From Clarkia xantiana subsp. parviflora (taxonomy: Eukaryota; Streptophyta; Magnoliopsida; Myrtales; Onagraceae), in the NCBI GenBank assembly GCA_036873135.1, contig JAPTYO010000018.1:3658001-3722000 (forward strand): 64,000 nucleotides of DNA, written 5' to 3'. The translations under genes and the position numbers were made by a program. Under the pieces are notes generated by a model, which had not been told where the DNA came from, did not search any database, and saw only the letters and a list, made by a program, of their open reading frames with translations. How positions within the stretch are numbered: the first letter of the stretch is position 1; each line of letters opens with the position of its first letter. Shown in pieces: positions 1-10,545 of this stretch.

Positions 1-284
1 TTTTCTTTTTGACGGTGGGATTCTTGGTCGGACTTGCTTCTCGGGACGCGTGTCGCATTGAGGTACGTGTTTTTTCTTTTGTGTAAGCATTGCTTTTGGG
101 AGACGTAATCCCGCCTCTCCCTCAATAGTTTCTCTACTTACCGATTGTTTCTTTACTTGTCTCATCTTTGATTTGCGGATCTTCATGGTGATATAGTCCT
201 GTTTGGTTCATCGTTTTTTCATCTTTTTGCCCCCGTGTTTCTGCTTGCTGGCGTGTGGGGTTTTCTATACTGAGATTATGATTA

Positions 285-460
285 TCTCCCTTTGCCCTCT
301 GCCTCTGCTTGTTGGTCAGTGAGGTCTCTCTATGTTGGGGGTTATAACTATCTCCCCTTGCCCCCTGCCCTTGTTTGTTGGCCAGTGGGGTCTCTCTATG
401 GTGGGGGTTATAACTATCTCCCCTTGCCCCCGACCTCTGCTTGTTGGCCTGTGGGGTCTT
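285..460. repeat. ~66-bp tandem repeat, about 2.5 copies
   Basis: A unit containing GTTATAACTATCTCCCCTTG is repeated with a period of about 66 bp (unit starts near 298, 366 and 432). It lies upstream of the accessory-gene exons in T1. Because the period is a multiple of three, short open frames appear on both strands; I treat these as by-products of the repeat. Confidence 0.7.
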
Positions 461-588
461 CCTTGTCGTCTTTCTATTCTTATCTTTTGGCTTTGTATTC
501 GTCGTTTTAGGAAAATGAGTTTATATTTTATGTCCACTGTCCGCTTTCTGTTTTCCCTGGGCTAAACTTGTGTTTTTTCGATCCTTAG

Positions 589-1672
589 AACTCCCCGGTG
601 ATTGATGAGGAGTAAGAGGCCAGTACGGGTGGGAGTAGTTAACTCTGGGACCGGACCTTCAATTGCAAAAAGATCGGTTTTTTATGGTGCGGGGAGGTGT
701 CCTCTAATTGGAGGTAAGGGTGGTGGTGATGTTAGGGTGCCATCTTCTTTCTATATTGATGCCCCCCAATCGAGGGTCCGGGAACCACCTTTTCCTTCTT
801 CCTTGTTTGGTGAGTCCTCGAATATCTGAGTTTCCTTAGTGTATATTGGTATTTACTCTATACCTTGTTATAGGTAGACTTCGTCTTCCGCGTCTGAGTC
901 GGAAGGAGCTGTCTCGTCCTCCTGTTGATGGAATTGTTGGGTCTGAGTGGGCGCCTTATTATGGGCGTGGGGCTCGTTTTGACAATCAATCTTCTTTGCA
1001 AACTCCTGAGGTTGGAGTTCGTGTTTTGCAATCTGCTGTTCCTCCTGCCGATCGTGTGCCCCTGTCTAAAGGGTCGGAGGCAACTTATGAATTGGCTCGT
1101 GATGTGTTGGCTCGCTATGCTTCTGTAACTTTTGTTAACCGTGTTATCCTTTAGTATATTTCTTTTCCGTGCGTTATCTGTCTCATCCTTTGTTTTTGTT
1201 GTAGGGTATGGCTGACCTTGTTAATTTGTCCACCCTTGTTATTGACCTTACTGAGGAGAGAAAGGTGCACGAGGACACTTGTGTCTCCCTTAACTCCAAG
1301 CTTATTAGTTGTTTGGAGCATAGTCGTATCACATATTTGCGGTGCCGAGATTTGGAGGGTCGTATTGCTCTTCTCAAGGAAGAGGTTGAGGCCTTGAGAC
1401 AAAGGTCTTATCGTGATGAAGTACTTCGGGCTGCTGAGTTGGTCTCCCTTGAGGAGATGTTTCGCGTGGAGGCGAAAGGGTGTGCTATCGCTGAGTATAA
1501 GGCTTCTTCCTCTTATCAGGCTGCTATTGATGTACGCTGCTCTGTGGCTAAGCGTATTTCTTTAAAGGCGATTCTCGAGCGTATGTACACGATTGCTCCT
1601 GACTTTCCTTTTTCTCAGCTTGGTGATTTGTCTGACTTCGCTGTTAGGCATATTGCTAAGATGAGGAAGTAA
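589..1672 (+). CDS. Antisense accessory gene of T1 (spliced, 5' end uncertain)
   Basis: This frame runs opposite to T1 pol and lies between the tandem array and the missing 3' LTR, where Tat elements such as Grande carry an extra antisense gene. Candidate exons are about 589-809, 874-1153 and 1206-1672. Introns are suggested by GT-AG borders: 810-873 (GTGAGT to TTATAG) and about 1154-1205 (GTATAT to TTGTAG). The last exon is 154 codons from the internal ATG at 1208, rich in Leu, Glu and Arg with heptad-like spacing (coiled coil around residues 45-85), and stops at 1672. I cannot assign a function. The first exons may lie in 1-590 or outside the window. An alternative is a decayed copy that is no longer expressed. 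Confidence 0.55.
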
Positions 1673-2045
1673 TACACCTATCTCTTATGGTGGTCTCGCG
1701 AGTTTGTGGATTGAGGTTCTTCTTAGAGTTTGAAGACTTTGCCATCTTTGCTTGATACACTTGTCTTTACTCATGGTATATACGGCAGAGTGATTATCTT
1801 TCTTCTCATGATATCTCCCTGTGTCTTAGTGTGTAGTTATTTGGTTATGGACTCTTCTCTTGGTGTGTTTCCTTTACTTATCCTTCTTTTGTGTTTCCCT
1901 TCATGTCATACCTGCTATTTCATCAAGAAAAAACATTATGTGTTCTTCATATCACTTTACTTTGAAATTAATTTCTCATGAGATCCTTCTTAGTATGGTG
2001 TAATGATCTCTTCTGATACCCTTTGAATGGTATGTGTGGTGTTGC
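1673..2045. other. No gene seen
   Basis: T-rich, unremarkable sequence between the stop of the antisense gene and the tandem array. It may hold the 3' untranslated part of the antisense transcript; I see no clear signal. Confidence 0.4.
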
Positions 2046-3031
2046 TAGACCAAAGATACGCTCTTGGTGGGCGTTGAATACTGTTCACGAGATACGCTCT
2101 CGGAGGGCACCAGTAGTTAGACCAAAGATACGCTCTAGGTGGGCGTTGAAATGGTTCACGAGATACGCTCCCGGAGGGCACCAGTAGTTAGACCAAAGAT
2201 ACGCTCTAGGTGGGCGTTGAAACTGTCCACGAGATACGCTCCCGGAGGGCGTCGAAACTGTTCACGAGATACGCTCCCGGAGGGCACCAGTAGTTAGACC
2301 AAAGATAAGCTCTAGGTGGGCGTTGAAATGGTTCACGAGATACGCTCCCGGAGGGCACCAGTAGTTAGACCAAAGATACGCTCTAGGTGGGCGTTGAAAC
2401 TGTTCACGAGATACGCTCCCGGAGGGCGTCGAAACTGTTCACGAGATACGCTCCCGGAGGGCACCAGTAGTTAGACCAAAGATACGCTCTAGGTGGGCGT
2501 CGAACTGGTAGTTTGAAATCTACCTCAAGATACGCTCTTGGGGGCGTCGAATCTGGTAGTGTTTTTTCTACCTCAAGATACGCTCATGGGGGCGTCGAAT
2601 CTGGTAGGTTGCAAATCTACCTCAAGATACGCTCCTGGGGGCGTCGAAAGTCGTAGTTTTAGAAACTACTCTCAAGATACGCTCTTGGGGGCGTTGAAGT
2701 TCGTAGTTTTTGGAAACCACTCTCAAGATACGCTCTTGGTGCGTCGAAATTCGTAGTTTTTGGAAACCACTCTCAAGATACGCTCTTGGGGGCGTCGAAG
2801 GTCGTAGTATGAATACTACTCTCAAGATACGCTCTTGGGGGCCTCGAAGGTCGTAGTATGAATACTACTCTCAAGATACGCTCTTGGGGGCGTCGAAGGT
2901 CGTAGTATAAAAACTACTCTCAAGATACGCTCTTGGGGGCGTCGAATCTATTCGCGGGATAGGCTCCCGGAGGGCGCAGGTTTCGTAGTTTGTGGAACTA
3001 CTCTCAAGATACGCTCTTTGTGGCGTTGAAG
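2046..3031. repeat. Tandem array in T1, two related monomer types
   Basis: From 2046 to about 2510 a compound unit of about 71 bp alternates two half-monomers, one containing GATACGCTCTAGGTGGGCG and one containing GATACGCTCCCGGAGGGC. From about 2510 to 3031 a monomer of about 47-50 bp takes over, containing CTCAAGATACGCTCTTGGGG. All share the core GATACGCTC. The array lies between the integrase stop and the antisense gene, a region of Tat/Ogre elements known to be a source of satellite repeats. Short open frames within it are repeat artefacts. Confidence 0.9.
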
Positions 3032-3326
3032 GTGTTGTTGACTTGACGTCATATCTGTGTAAGGATAACTCAATGATTATATCATCCCCTTCTTTAAAAA
3101 ATACTTTTGAGTAATTTCTACTTCATTAGGAGCATTCAAGGCTTTATGTACACATGGGATGCCTTGGGTGGATCAAGGCACCCTTTGGAGGAAGTCAAAG
3201 ATAGTTGTAGAGTTGGAGTAACTTCGTGAGTTCTCCTTCTCAAAAGTTGGTTTTGAAAACTTAAACAATTATATGTAATGACTTGAAATAACTTCAAGGA
3301 TATGGTCTTTTGCTTGTGCCGCCTTC

Positions 3327-3575
3327 CTAGACGTAGTACTTCTTTAGGTGTTCCCCACTGAAGGTGTTTGTGGAGATATACCCATCCCCATCCTCTAGGC
3401 GGTAAGCATTTGCGTATGGAACTGATGCTATCTTATACGGCCCTTCCCATTTTGGAGATAATTTTCTGACTTGGTCTAAGTGTGAGAACTCGTTCTTTCT
3501 GAGTACTAGTTCTCCTATGTGGAATTGCCTCTCCTTGACTTGGCGGTTGTAATATCTTGCGGATACAAGGCGCAT
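3327..3575 (-). pseudogene. Integrase C-terminal tail of T1 (frameshifted from pol)
   Basis: These 82 codons continue the integrase after a frameshift near 3590. They hold the end of the catalytic fold and the C-terminal binding part, with the motif WEGPYKI and the terminal HLKKYYV typical of this lineage. The equivalent segment is in frame in T4. The break may be a single-base change; otherwise the reading is uninterrupted to the stop at 3327. Confidence 0.85.
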
Positions 3576-3587
3576 TCGTGCCTGTGC

Positions 3588-6431
3588 TTATTCTGAGTTC
3601 CATCTTTTATCCTCCACCATGTCTAAGTCTAAGAGCCTTGCTTTGTTGTTCTCATGCTCTTCGAAGTACGTGGTTCTTAGTGATGATACTGCTATTTCTG
3701 CTGGTGCCACCGCCTCGGTCCCGTATACCAGGCCAAATGGTGTTTGTCCTGTGGCTATCTTTGGTGTTGTCCGCACTGCCCATAGAACATTTTCCAGCTC
3801 ATCTACCCAACTTCCCTTGGTAGCATGGAGTCGTTTCTTTAGGTCGTCTAGTACTATTTTATTTGCTGACTCTACTTGCCCGTTTGTCTGAGGGTGCTTT
3901 ACTGATGCGAAGCGGTGTTCTATATTCAGCCTTTCGCAATACCATTGCAATTTCTTGCTCTTGAATTGTGGGCCATTATCACTTATTATTGCCTTTGGGA
4001 CTCCGTACCTCGAGACGATGTGGGATTGAATGAAGTTAACGACTTGATCGTCTGTTGTCTTTCCCATTGCCTTTGCCTCTATCCACTTGGAGAAGTAGTC
4101 TATTGCTACTATTATGCAAGTTTTCTGCCCTTTTGTTCTTGGTAGGGGACCTATCAGATCGATCCCCCACTGTGCGAATGGCCAAGCTCCCGAGATGGAA
4201 CTTAGCTTTGCTGCTGGGGCTGTTATATTTCTGGAGTACCTTTGGCAGTGATCACATTTTTGCACCAAGTCTGCTGCTTCTTTGCTCATTGATGGCCAAT
4301 AGTATCCTAGGTTGTAGACCTTCCGGATTATTGATCGTGCTCCTTCATGGCATCCCGCATCTCCTTCATGGAGTTCTGCGAGCACTCTCTCTGTTTCTGG
4401 GTATGTTATGCATTTGAGGAAGGGTGTGGAGTACCCTTTCTTGTAGAGTTCATTATCCATAACTGCATAATTTCTAGCCATCCTTTCGATCTTGACTGCC
4501 TCTACCTTATCCTTTGGGAGCTTTCCTTCCATGATGTATTGACGCATTGGGGTCATCCAGGCTTCTGCTTCATCTATTACTAGAACCTCCATTTGTTCTA
4601 TCACTGATTGCATTCTTTGCTCTACTAAGTGAACCTCTTTGCCTGCTTCTACCCCTAGGGCTAGTTTGCTTAAGGCGTCTGCCTCTTGGTTTTGTTCTCT
4701 TGGGACTGACTCAATGTCGAAGCTTTGAAAGCTCTCTATTAGGTCCCTGGCTTGCTGCAAGTATTTCTGCATGTTTTCGGACTTTGCAGTGTAGATTCCT
4801 TTCACTTGATTGACAACTAGTTGAGAATCGCACTTAACTCTTAGATGCTTTGCTCCTACTCCTTTGGCTATTCTCAGGCCTGTTGTCAGTGCTTCGTATT
4901 CAGCCTCATTGTTCGTTGCCTTAAAGGTGAGTGCCATGGCATAACGCAGAGGTGTATCGCTATTTGGTGGGTATAGTAGGAGGCCTGCACCTGAACCTCC
5001 TCCGTTGGATGACCCATCGGTATGTATCTCCCATAATTCTTCTGGTTGTTTCTCCTGACTACTACTTGCCTTGCTTGTAGTTCTGACTTCTCCCAAGTCT
5101 TCGTCTGGATTGATTCCGGTGAATTCGGCAATAAAATCTGCTAGAGCCTGCCCTTTTATAGCTGTTCTGGGGGCAAAGTGAATACGAAACTCACTTAATT
5201 CAATTGCCCACTTGGTCAGTCTCCCCGATGTTTCTGGTCTTTGGAGGAGGTGTTTCAATGGTTGGTCTGTGAGGACTGTTACTTCGTGCCCATGAAAATA
5301 TGGTCTCAACTTTCTTGCTGATATAATCAGTGCATAGAGGTACTTTTCTATTGGCAAGTAGTTGATCTCATACTTTGCCAATGTTTTGCTTACGAAGTAT
5401 ACCCGCAATTGTGCAGGGTTTTCTTCTTTTATGAGCACTGAGCTTACTGCCACGTTGCTCACGGAGATGTAGAGGTAGAGGGGCTCCCCTGGTGTAGGCT
5501 TTGCTAGGGGTGGTAGTGTCTTTAGATGTTGTTTGAGTTGCTGGAAGGCTTCCTCACATCTTGGTGTCCATTCGAATTTCTTGTTTGCCCTTAGTACCTC
5601 AAAGAAAGGTAATGCCTTGTCTCCTATTTTGGATAGGAATCTGTTAAGGGCTGCCAACCTCCCGTTCAGTCGTTGAACCTCTTTGTGCTTCGTAGGTGAC
5701 TGCATTTCTTCAATTGCCTGGAGTTTTTCGGGGTTTACCTCTATGCCTCGCTGGCTTACCATGAAGCCTAAAAATTTCCCTGATTGCACCCCAAATGCGC
5801 ATTTTTTCGGGTTTAGGCGGACTTGGTATTGCCTCATCCTCTCAAACGTTGAGCGAAGGTTCTCCACATGGTCTTTCTTCTCTTTGGATTTGACGATCAT
5901 GTCGTCCACATATGCCTCCATTGTCTTTCCTATCATGTCCCCAAAGATTTTGTTGACCATTATTTGGTATGTCGCTCCAGCATTTATGAGTCCGAAAGGC
6001 ATCACCGTGTAATGGTATATCTCGCTATCAGCGTAGAATGCTGTGTGAGGGGCGTCCTCAGGGGCCATTTTTATCTGGTTATATCCTGAGTATGCATCCA
6101 TGAAGCTCATTAGTTGGTGACCTGATGTTGCATCCACTAACTGATCTATTCGTGGTAGCGGATATGAGTCCTTAGGGCATGCTTTGTTTAGGTCGCGATA
6201 ATCGATGCACATTCTCCAACTTCCCCCCGCCTTCTTTACCAGTACTGGGTTTGCCACCCATGTTTGGAATCTAATTTCCTTGATGAAATTTGCCTTCAAT
6301 AGCTTTTCCACTTCTTCCTGGATAGCTATCTTTTTGCTCCCTCCCATTGGCCTTACCTTTTGTGTTATTGGTCGCGTTGCCGCGTCTATATTGAGCTTGT
6401 GTGAGATTACTTCTTCTGATATTCCTGGCAT
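3588..6431 (-). CDS. pol: T1 pol: reverse transcriptase, two RNase H domains, integrase
   Basis: 947 codons. RT lies at about residues 25-260 with the catalytic motif YVDD at 174-177. A gypsy-type RNase H/connection region follows at about 280-440, but where the first catalytic Asp is expected the sequence reads YLYISVSN, so it is probably inactive. A second, archaeal-type RNase H lies at about 465-595 with D472, E509, D535 and D585. Integrase has a zinc-binding HHCC (H688, H695, C727, C730) and the triad D758, D818 and E854. The product would copy the element RNA into DNA and insert it. The frame overlaps the protease frame in another phase near 6450 and is cut near 3590. Apart from these two breaks, all polymerase, second RNase H and integrase catalytic residues are present. 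Confidence 0.95.
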   Translation of the reverse strand: MPGISEEVISHKLNIDAATRPITQKVRPMGGSKKIAIQEEVEKLLKANFIKEIRFQTWVANPVLVKKAGGSWRMCIDYRDLNKACPKDSYPLPRIDQLVDATSGHQLMSFMDAYSGYNQIKMAPEDAPHTAFYADSEIYHYTVMPFGLINAGATYQIMVNKIFGDMIGKTMEAYVDDMIVKSKEKKDHVENLRSTFERMRQYQVRLNPKKCAFGVQSGKFLGFMVSQRGIEVNPEKLQAIEEMQSPTKHKEVQRLNGRLAALNRFLSKIGDKALPFFEVLRANKKFEWTPRCEEAFQQLKQHLKTLPPLAKPTPGEPLYLYISVSNVAVSSVLIKEENPAQLRVYFVSKTLAKYEINYLPIEKYLYALIISARKLRPYFHGHEVTVLTDQPLKHLLQRPETSGRLTKWAIELSEFRIHFAPRTAIKGQALADFIAEFTGINPDEDLGEVRTTSKASSSQEKQPEELWEIHTDGSSNGGGSGAGLLLYPPNSDTPLRYAMALTFKATNNEAEYEALTTGLRIAKGVGAKHLRVKCDSQLVVNQVKGIYTAKSENMQKYLQQARDLIESFQSFDIESVPREQNQEADALSKLALGVEAGKEVHLVEQRMQSVIEQMEVLVIDEAEAWMTPMRQYIMEGKLPKDKVEAVKIERMARNYAVMDNELYKKGYSTPFLKCITYPETERVLAELHEGDAGCHEGARSIIRKVYNLGYYWPSMSKEAADLVQKCDHCQRYSRNITAPAAKLSSISGAWPFAQWGIDLIGPLPRTKGQKTCIIVAIDYFSKWIEAKAMGKTTDDQVVNFIQSHIVSRYGVPKAIISDNGPQFKSKKLQWYCERLNIEHRFASVKHPQTNGQVESANKIVLDDLKKRLHATKGSWVDELENVLWAVRTTPKIATGQTPFGLVYGTEAVAPAEIAVSSLRTTYFEEHENNKARLLDLDMVEDKRWNSE

Positions 6432-7252
6432 ATCGCTTGGTGACCAGGCGACAGATCCTTGTATTCCCTTAGTAAAGCTACTAAGTGGTTTTCCTCTTCC
6501 TGAGATAAGGCGGTCCCGATTTTTGCCTTCCTATCAGGTTCTTCTATGAGTATTTCTTTTAATTCCTCCATGGGGGCTGGTCTTCCATGATCTTCTCTTG
6601 GGTCCTCATCTATTAGTAAGACCTCTCTTGTTTTCTTCTTCTTGCCTAGTGCGATCCTTGCACATTTCCTTGCTACCTTCTGGTTACCCTTTACTTCTCC
6701 TATTCCTTGGCTTGTGGAGAATTTCATTTTCTGATGTAGTGTTGATGGTACCATACCCCACTTGTTGATTGTAGTGGTACCCAGGACTCCATTGTATTCC
6801 TCCATTTCTTCTGTGATGAAGAATGGGACATCTATCTTTAACTGCCTCTGGCCTATGCCCAGTGTCACAGGTAGTGTGACTGCCCCCAGTGGGTATGTTG
6901 GCTCTCCCGAAAATCCCACCAAGGGGGAGTGAACCTGTTTTATGCTACTTGGCCTTACTCCCAGTATGTTGAGGACTTTCTTGCTAATGATGTTGGGTGA
7001 GCTTCCACTGTCTACTAGGATTCTTCCAATGTCCATATCAGTGATCTTCATTGTTATGACTAGGGCATCCTTGTTGTCTGGTAACACATGCTCCATGTCT
7101 CTTCTTGAAAATTGTATTATATCTTCTCTCTTTCCTCCTGCTTGTTCTTCCTTTGGCTTAGGGTCCTCTAACTGTGCCATATACGCTTCTCTAGCATTCG
7201 CTGACTCTCCTCCAGCTCCATAACCTCCATGAATGACATATACGCTTGCCAT
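6407..7252 (-). CDS. T1 gag-protease linker and aspartic protease
   Basis: 281 codons. It starts with the linker motif VIHGG that in T3 lies between the gag basic tail and the protease. The retropepsin active site is DSG at residues 81-83, followed by the hydrophobic sheet and flap regions, then the protease-RT spacer with PAPMEELKEI. The last about 15 codons run out of frame; the true frame continues as RT, so a small indel near 6450 separates them. In T3 the same junction is in one frame. No gag capsid or zinc knuckle lies upstream: the start is only about 35 bp from the primer site. Confidence 0.85.
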   Translation of the reverse strand: MASVYVIHGGYGAGGESANAREAYMAQLEDPKPKEEQAGGKREDIIQFSRRDMEHVLPDNKDALVITMKITDMDIGRILVDSGSSPNIISKKVLNILGVRPSSIKQVHSPLVGFSGEPTYPLGAVTLPVTLGIGQRQLKIDVPFFITEEMEEYNGVLGTTTINKWGMVPSTLHQKMKFSTSQGIGEVKGNQKVARKCARIALGKKKKTREVLLIDEDPREDHGRPAPMEELKEILIEEPDRKAKIGTALSQEEENHLVALLREYKDLSPGHQAICQEYQKK

Positions 7253-7286
7253 CTGGCTGGTGATAATTAGGCTTTCTATTCGAAAC

Positions 7287-7303
7287 CCACGGACGGTGCC
7301 AAG
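7287..7303 (-). other. Primer binding site of T1
   Basis: Read on the minus strand, the bases next to the LTR are CTTGGCACCGTCCGTGGG, the primer-site style of Tat elements (compare TTGGCGCCGTCTGTGGG in T3). It directly follows the LTR end. Confidence 0.75.
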
Positions 7304-8115
7304 TGTTAGGTTCCGAGTCTAGGGTCAACGGGCGGTCGACTCAAGTCTCGTTCCTCACTGGAGATGTCGCGGATCTGATTCTCTCGGGTTGTGCTGTCCT
7401 AACTTGTGTCCTTCCGTCCTTAGCTTTTCTTCTCCTTCGCCCTGCAGAAGGGGCAATACCAGGCACAGAGGGGGGGTGGTGCCTGATGAACCCTCTCCGA
7501 TGCCTAAGTCAGTACGGTTTTAGAAAGATAAAGCTAGAGAGATGTCAGAGCAAAATTATCCAACTTGCCAAGATGATCAAATGAATAGTGGAGACGGGGT
7601 ATTTATAGGCAACGGTGTCATTAAGGTGGCTTAATGACATCGTTAACCTTTAAACACAGTTAATTAACCTTTAAACACATAATTAAGACCTTAGGATACG
7701 GAGAAGGTTGGCGGAATAAACCGAGTATGGGAGTCCGAGAATGGTGCCGGGGCCCTTGGGGGGGGAGGAAAATCCGACCCCCAAGGGTAGGGGTTGGGTG
7801 AGGCCACCCAACCCCTCCTAGGGGGGATAGGGTTGGCCAACCCTATTCCCCCTAGGGGAGATCGGGTTGGCCGACCCGATCTCTCCTAGGAGAGATCGGG
7901 TTGGTCCACCCGATCTCCCCTAGGGGAGGTCGGGTGTGGCCACCCAACCTCACCTAGGTGAGTTTGACTCGGCCGGACGAGCGCTTCGGCCTCGTCCGGA
8001 CCGTTGGTGTTTTCGCAAAGTGTTCGGTTGAAGTTTCGAATTATAATCATTAACGGACTGATAAAGATAAGACGATTCGGAAGTCAACGGGTTCAAATTG
8101 GGCGTATATCCATCA
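7304..8115 (-). repeat. 5' LTR of T1 (812 bp)
   Basis: On the plus strand it begins TGTTAGG and ends TATATCCATCA, so the LTR is TG...CA on both strands. A minus-strand TATA box (CTATAAATA) lies near 7599-7607. Just upstream is a perfect inverted repeat with arms TGTCATTAAG and CTTAATGACA. Between about 7795 and 7975 are back-to-back palindromes, including a 40-bp one at 7817-7856 (one mismatch) and a perfect 20-bp one at 7878-7897 centred on CCTAGG. Confidence 0.9.
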
Positions 8116-8356
8116 GTGGTTATTTCTCATACTGTTCAATTTTTATGTTTGAATTTTGGTTATTGATATTTAAGAATTTTTTGAATAAAGTAGTTACCAT
8201 TCAATTTGAAATGAGTTCTACTTATTAAGATTAATCGACCCGGCTAGAAAAAAGATCGATCCGAAAAGTAAGAAAACCTAAATAATAAGGCTATTGAACA
8301 TGGCTAAATAAAACAACCCCATGCATCTTAATCACACATTTGAGTAACTTCAATAT
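8116..8356. other. Short host or older flank between T1 and T2
   Basis: AT-rich single-copy-looking sequence. Its first five bases GTGGT are the expected right TSD of T1, and its last five AATAT (8352-8356) are the left TSD of T2. No gene seen. Confidence 0.6.
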
Positions 8357-9106
8357 TGTTAAGACGTGTGCCTCGGGTTGATGAGTCTCTGATCCGAGTG
8401 ACACCTCTCACGGGTATTTCGCTCTTCTTTCTGATCCGCTTAGCTTGTCAGTGTGATCCGTTACTCTGCTCCTCGCAAACCTACACAATGGGCAGTACCG
8501 AGCACGGAGAGGGGGGGTTGTGCTCGGTGAACCCTCTCTGATGCCTAAGTAAGTTCGGGCTCTTTAGAGAGAGAAAATCCTAGAGAGAAGGCAGAGCTAA
8601 AACGTGCAAAGATTAAAAGTGTCCAAATGAATAGAACTTGAGAAGTATATATAGGTTACGGGGGGATTAAGGTGGCTTAATGACACCGTTAATCCCTAAA
8701 CGTACTTAACTGACACATAACAACATGATTAACCCTTTAAAAGCATGGAGATGTGGGTGAAAAAGTCTAAGTACGAGTCGGGTAAAATGGATGTCGGGAG
8801 TCGGGACCCTCGGGGTCGGACGGGAAATTCGACCCCTAAGGCCTAGGATCGGGTCAGCTTGCACGACCTCTCTTGGGAGAGGCTGGGTCAGCTGACCCGA
8901 TCCTCCTACGAGAGATAAGGCCGGCTAGCCTGATCTCACCTAGGTGAGACCAACGGACCGGTCCAGACGAATATTTTGGCTCGTCCGGGCCGTTCGCGTT
9001 TTGAGTGAAGTGCTCGGGTCCAACTTTCGATTTATAATCGTAAGTGGGGTAATTAGAATAAGACAATCCGAAGGGAGACGAGTTCAAATTGGGCGTATAT
9101 CCATCA
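8357..9106 (-). repeat. 3' LTR of T2 (left, 750 bp)
   Basis: Begins TGTTAAGACG and ends TATATCCATCA on the plus strand. It is followed by CATGCCCCCGAG, which on the minus strand is a purine-rich tract next to the LTR. A minus-strand TATA box (CTATATATA) lies near 8648-8656. Palindromic blocks around CTCCTACGAG and CACCTAGGTG lie at about 8866-8945. It carries a G7 run at 8511-8517 where the other LTRs have 12 and 14 G. Confidence 0.9.
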
Positions 9107-10545
9107 CATGCCCCCGAGTCAACCAATGGCTTAACCCTTGATTGACACTATTTTATGATGCGATGACACGCACAATTTGAAACCGTGACTTTACCTCTTG
9201 ACGAATCATTTGCTTATCCGTAGGCACATTTTCCGGGCCTTATCCTCAATTTCTCAAAAGAGTAAGTATAAACGTTAGAGTAAACGTGCACGCGCCTAGA
9301 CATGTGTTCATAAAATGTGGATATAAAAATCCAATCTTATCATATGTGCATTTTAAAAATATGTACATGCATGGGGATGCAATACAATCATGAATATGGA
9401 TTATGTGATCTAATTTCATGTAATCGTAATCAATACTTGCACATGCAAGGTAAGCCCTGTCTGTGAAAAAAAAATACTTAGACCGGGTCCAAAAAATTTC
9501 TAAGTATGGAATGTAGGATATATGCATATGAGAAATGCTAATTTGAGTGAACATGGATATATCATGAGCATGAAGGTGTGTACTAACATACATGTAAGTA
9601 AAAACACAAGTATGGAAGTGGGTGTGGACATGCTGCAATCATGGACATGGATGTATGCAGGAATATATGGCAACCATGTACATGAATGTCTAAGTGTTGA
9701 AAGCATATGAGTGTGTATGCTGGCATGCACGTGAGCGTAAGCATAAACATGTATGTATGCATGGATGGGTCGTGAGCATAAGCGTGAGTGATGGCATTGG
9801 TGCACTTGTAGGAATAAATCATAAATATGAACTTAAGTGCAAGGGTGAGAGTATAGACCCCTTTTATCCGAGGGTGCGAGCTCTATCACTTGATGAGACA
9901 CAACGTTCTGCCTCCCGTGTATTGTGCGAGCACTGTCCCTTAACCTCGACCTTCGACATGTGTGACATTTTCCTTCATTCGCTGGAGCGTGTGTATAGCT
10001 TTTGACCCTTATCCTGCAATTCGTTCCACATAAAAGAGAGGGTGAAAATGCTTACAAGCTTTCTTCTTACCCGCTGCGTGCGAAGGGGTTTATCGACATA
10101 TTTTAAGGGTTGACCCTTGCTTCGGATATGTGGGAGCGTTGCTCCTTTTGGGGAAGCTAAAAGTTCGCCCTCTTTGTGACGTTTTGGGGTTTGTTCCCTT
10201 GGTTGGTTTACCTTGAACTTTGATGGTCGGATCTCTTGGGTGACGGTTTTGCTCACGTAACTTGATGTTGAGATTGCCCCCGTAATAGGCGTATCTTGAC
10301 CTTCCATGAGTAAGGGTCGACTTTTGCGTCGGTTGCTCGGATGGCTGACCCATTTTTGGGGAGTTTTCTCTTTCGGACAAGGAGACCATGAAGATCATTT
10401 ATCAAAGCAATTGGACAAAATCTCATTGTCCTGTGTCATGGGTGTTCTAGGTGGACTGGTATGAGGCGAGGGTTCGCTTGACCCATCATCCCGCGAGCTT
10501 GGTGTGTCTTTTATCCTCTTGTTTTCATTCATCTTTCGTTTTCCC
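9107..10545. other. T2 interior next to the 3' LTR, upstream of the antisense exons (copy 1)
   Basis: No coding region that I trust. The section near 9360-9790 is rich in short ATGCAT/ATGTAC-type repeats and gives many small open frames on both strands. The same sequence returns at 16004-17445 with a few per cent divergence. By position it would contain the promoter of the antisense accessory gene. Confidence 0.5.

Larger units (their letters stand above)
1..8115 (-). mobile_element. Tat-lineage Ty3/gypsy LTR retrotransposon (T1), 3' end outside window
   Basis: Read on the minus strand the order is 5' LTR, primer site, protease, RT, gypsy RNase H, archaeal-type RNase H, integrase, tandem array, then an accessory gene on the opposite strand. 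This order and the second RNase H are known traits of the plant Tat lineage. The 3' LTR must lie left of base 1, so the TSD cannot be checked; it should be GTGGT, the five bases at 8116-8120. The primer site is only about 35 bp from the protease frame, so gag is missing. Pol is nearly intact, with frameshifts near 6450 and 3590. Confidence 0.9.

Noticed and set aside
9246..9822. Cys/His-rich small proteins in the T2 region next to the LTR
   Set aside because: They come from ATGCAT/ATGTAC-rich low-complexity sequence, overlap on both strands and are not kept in frame in the second copy at 16150-16720.
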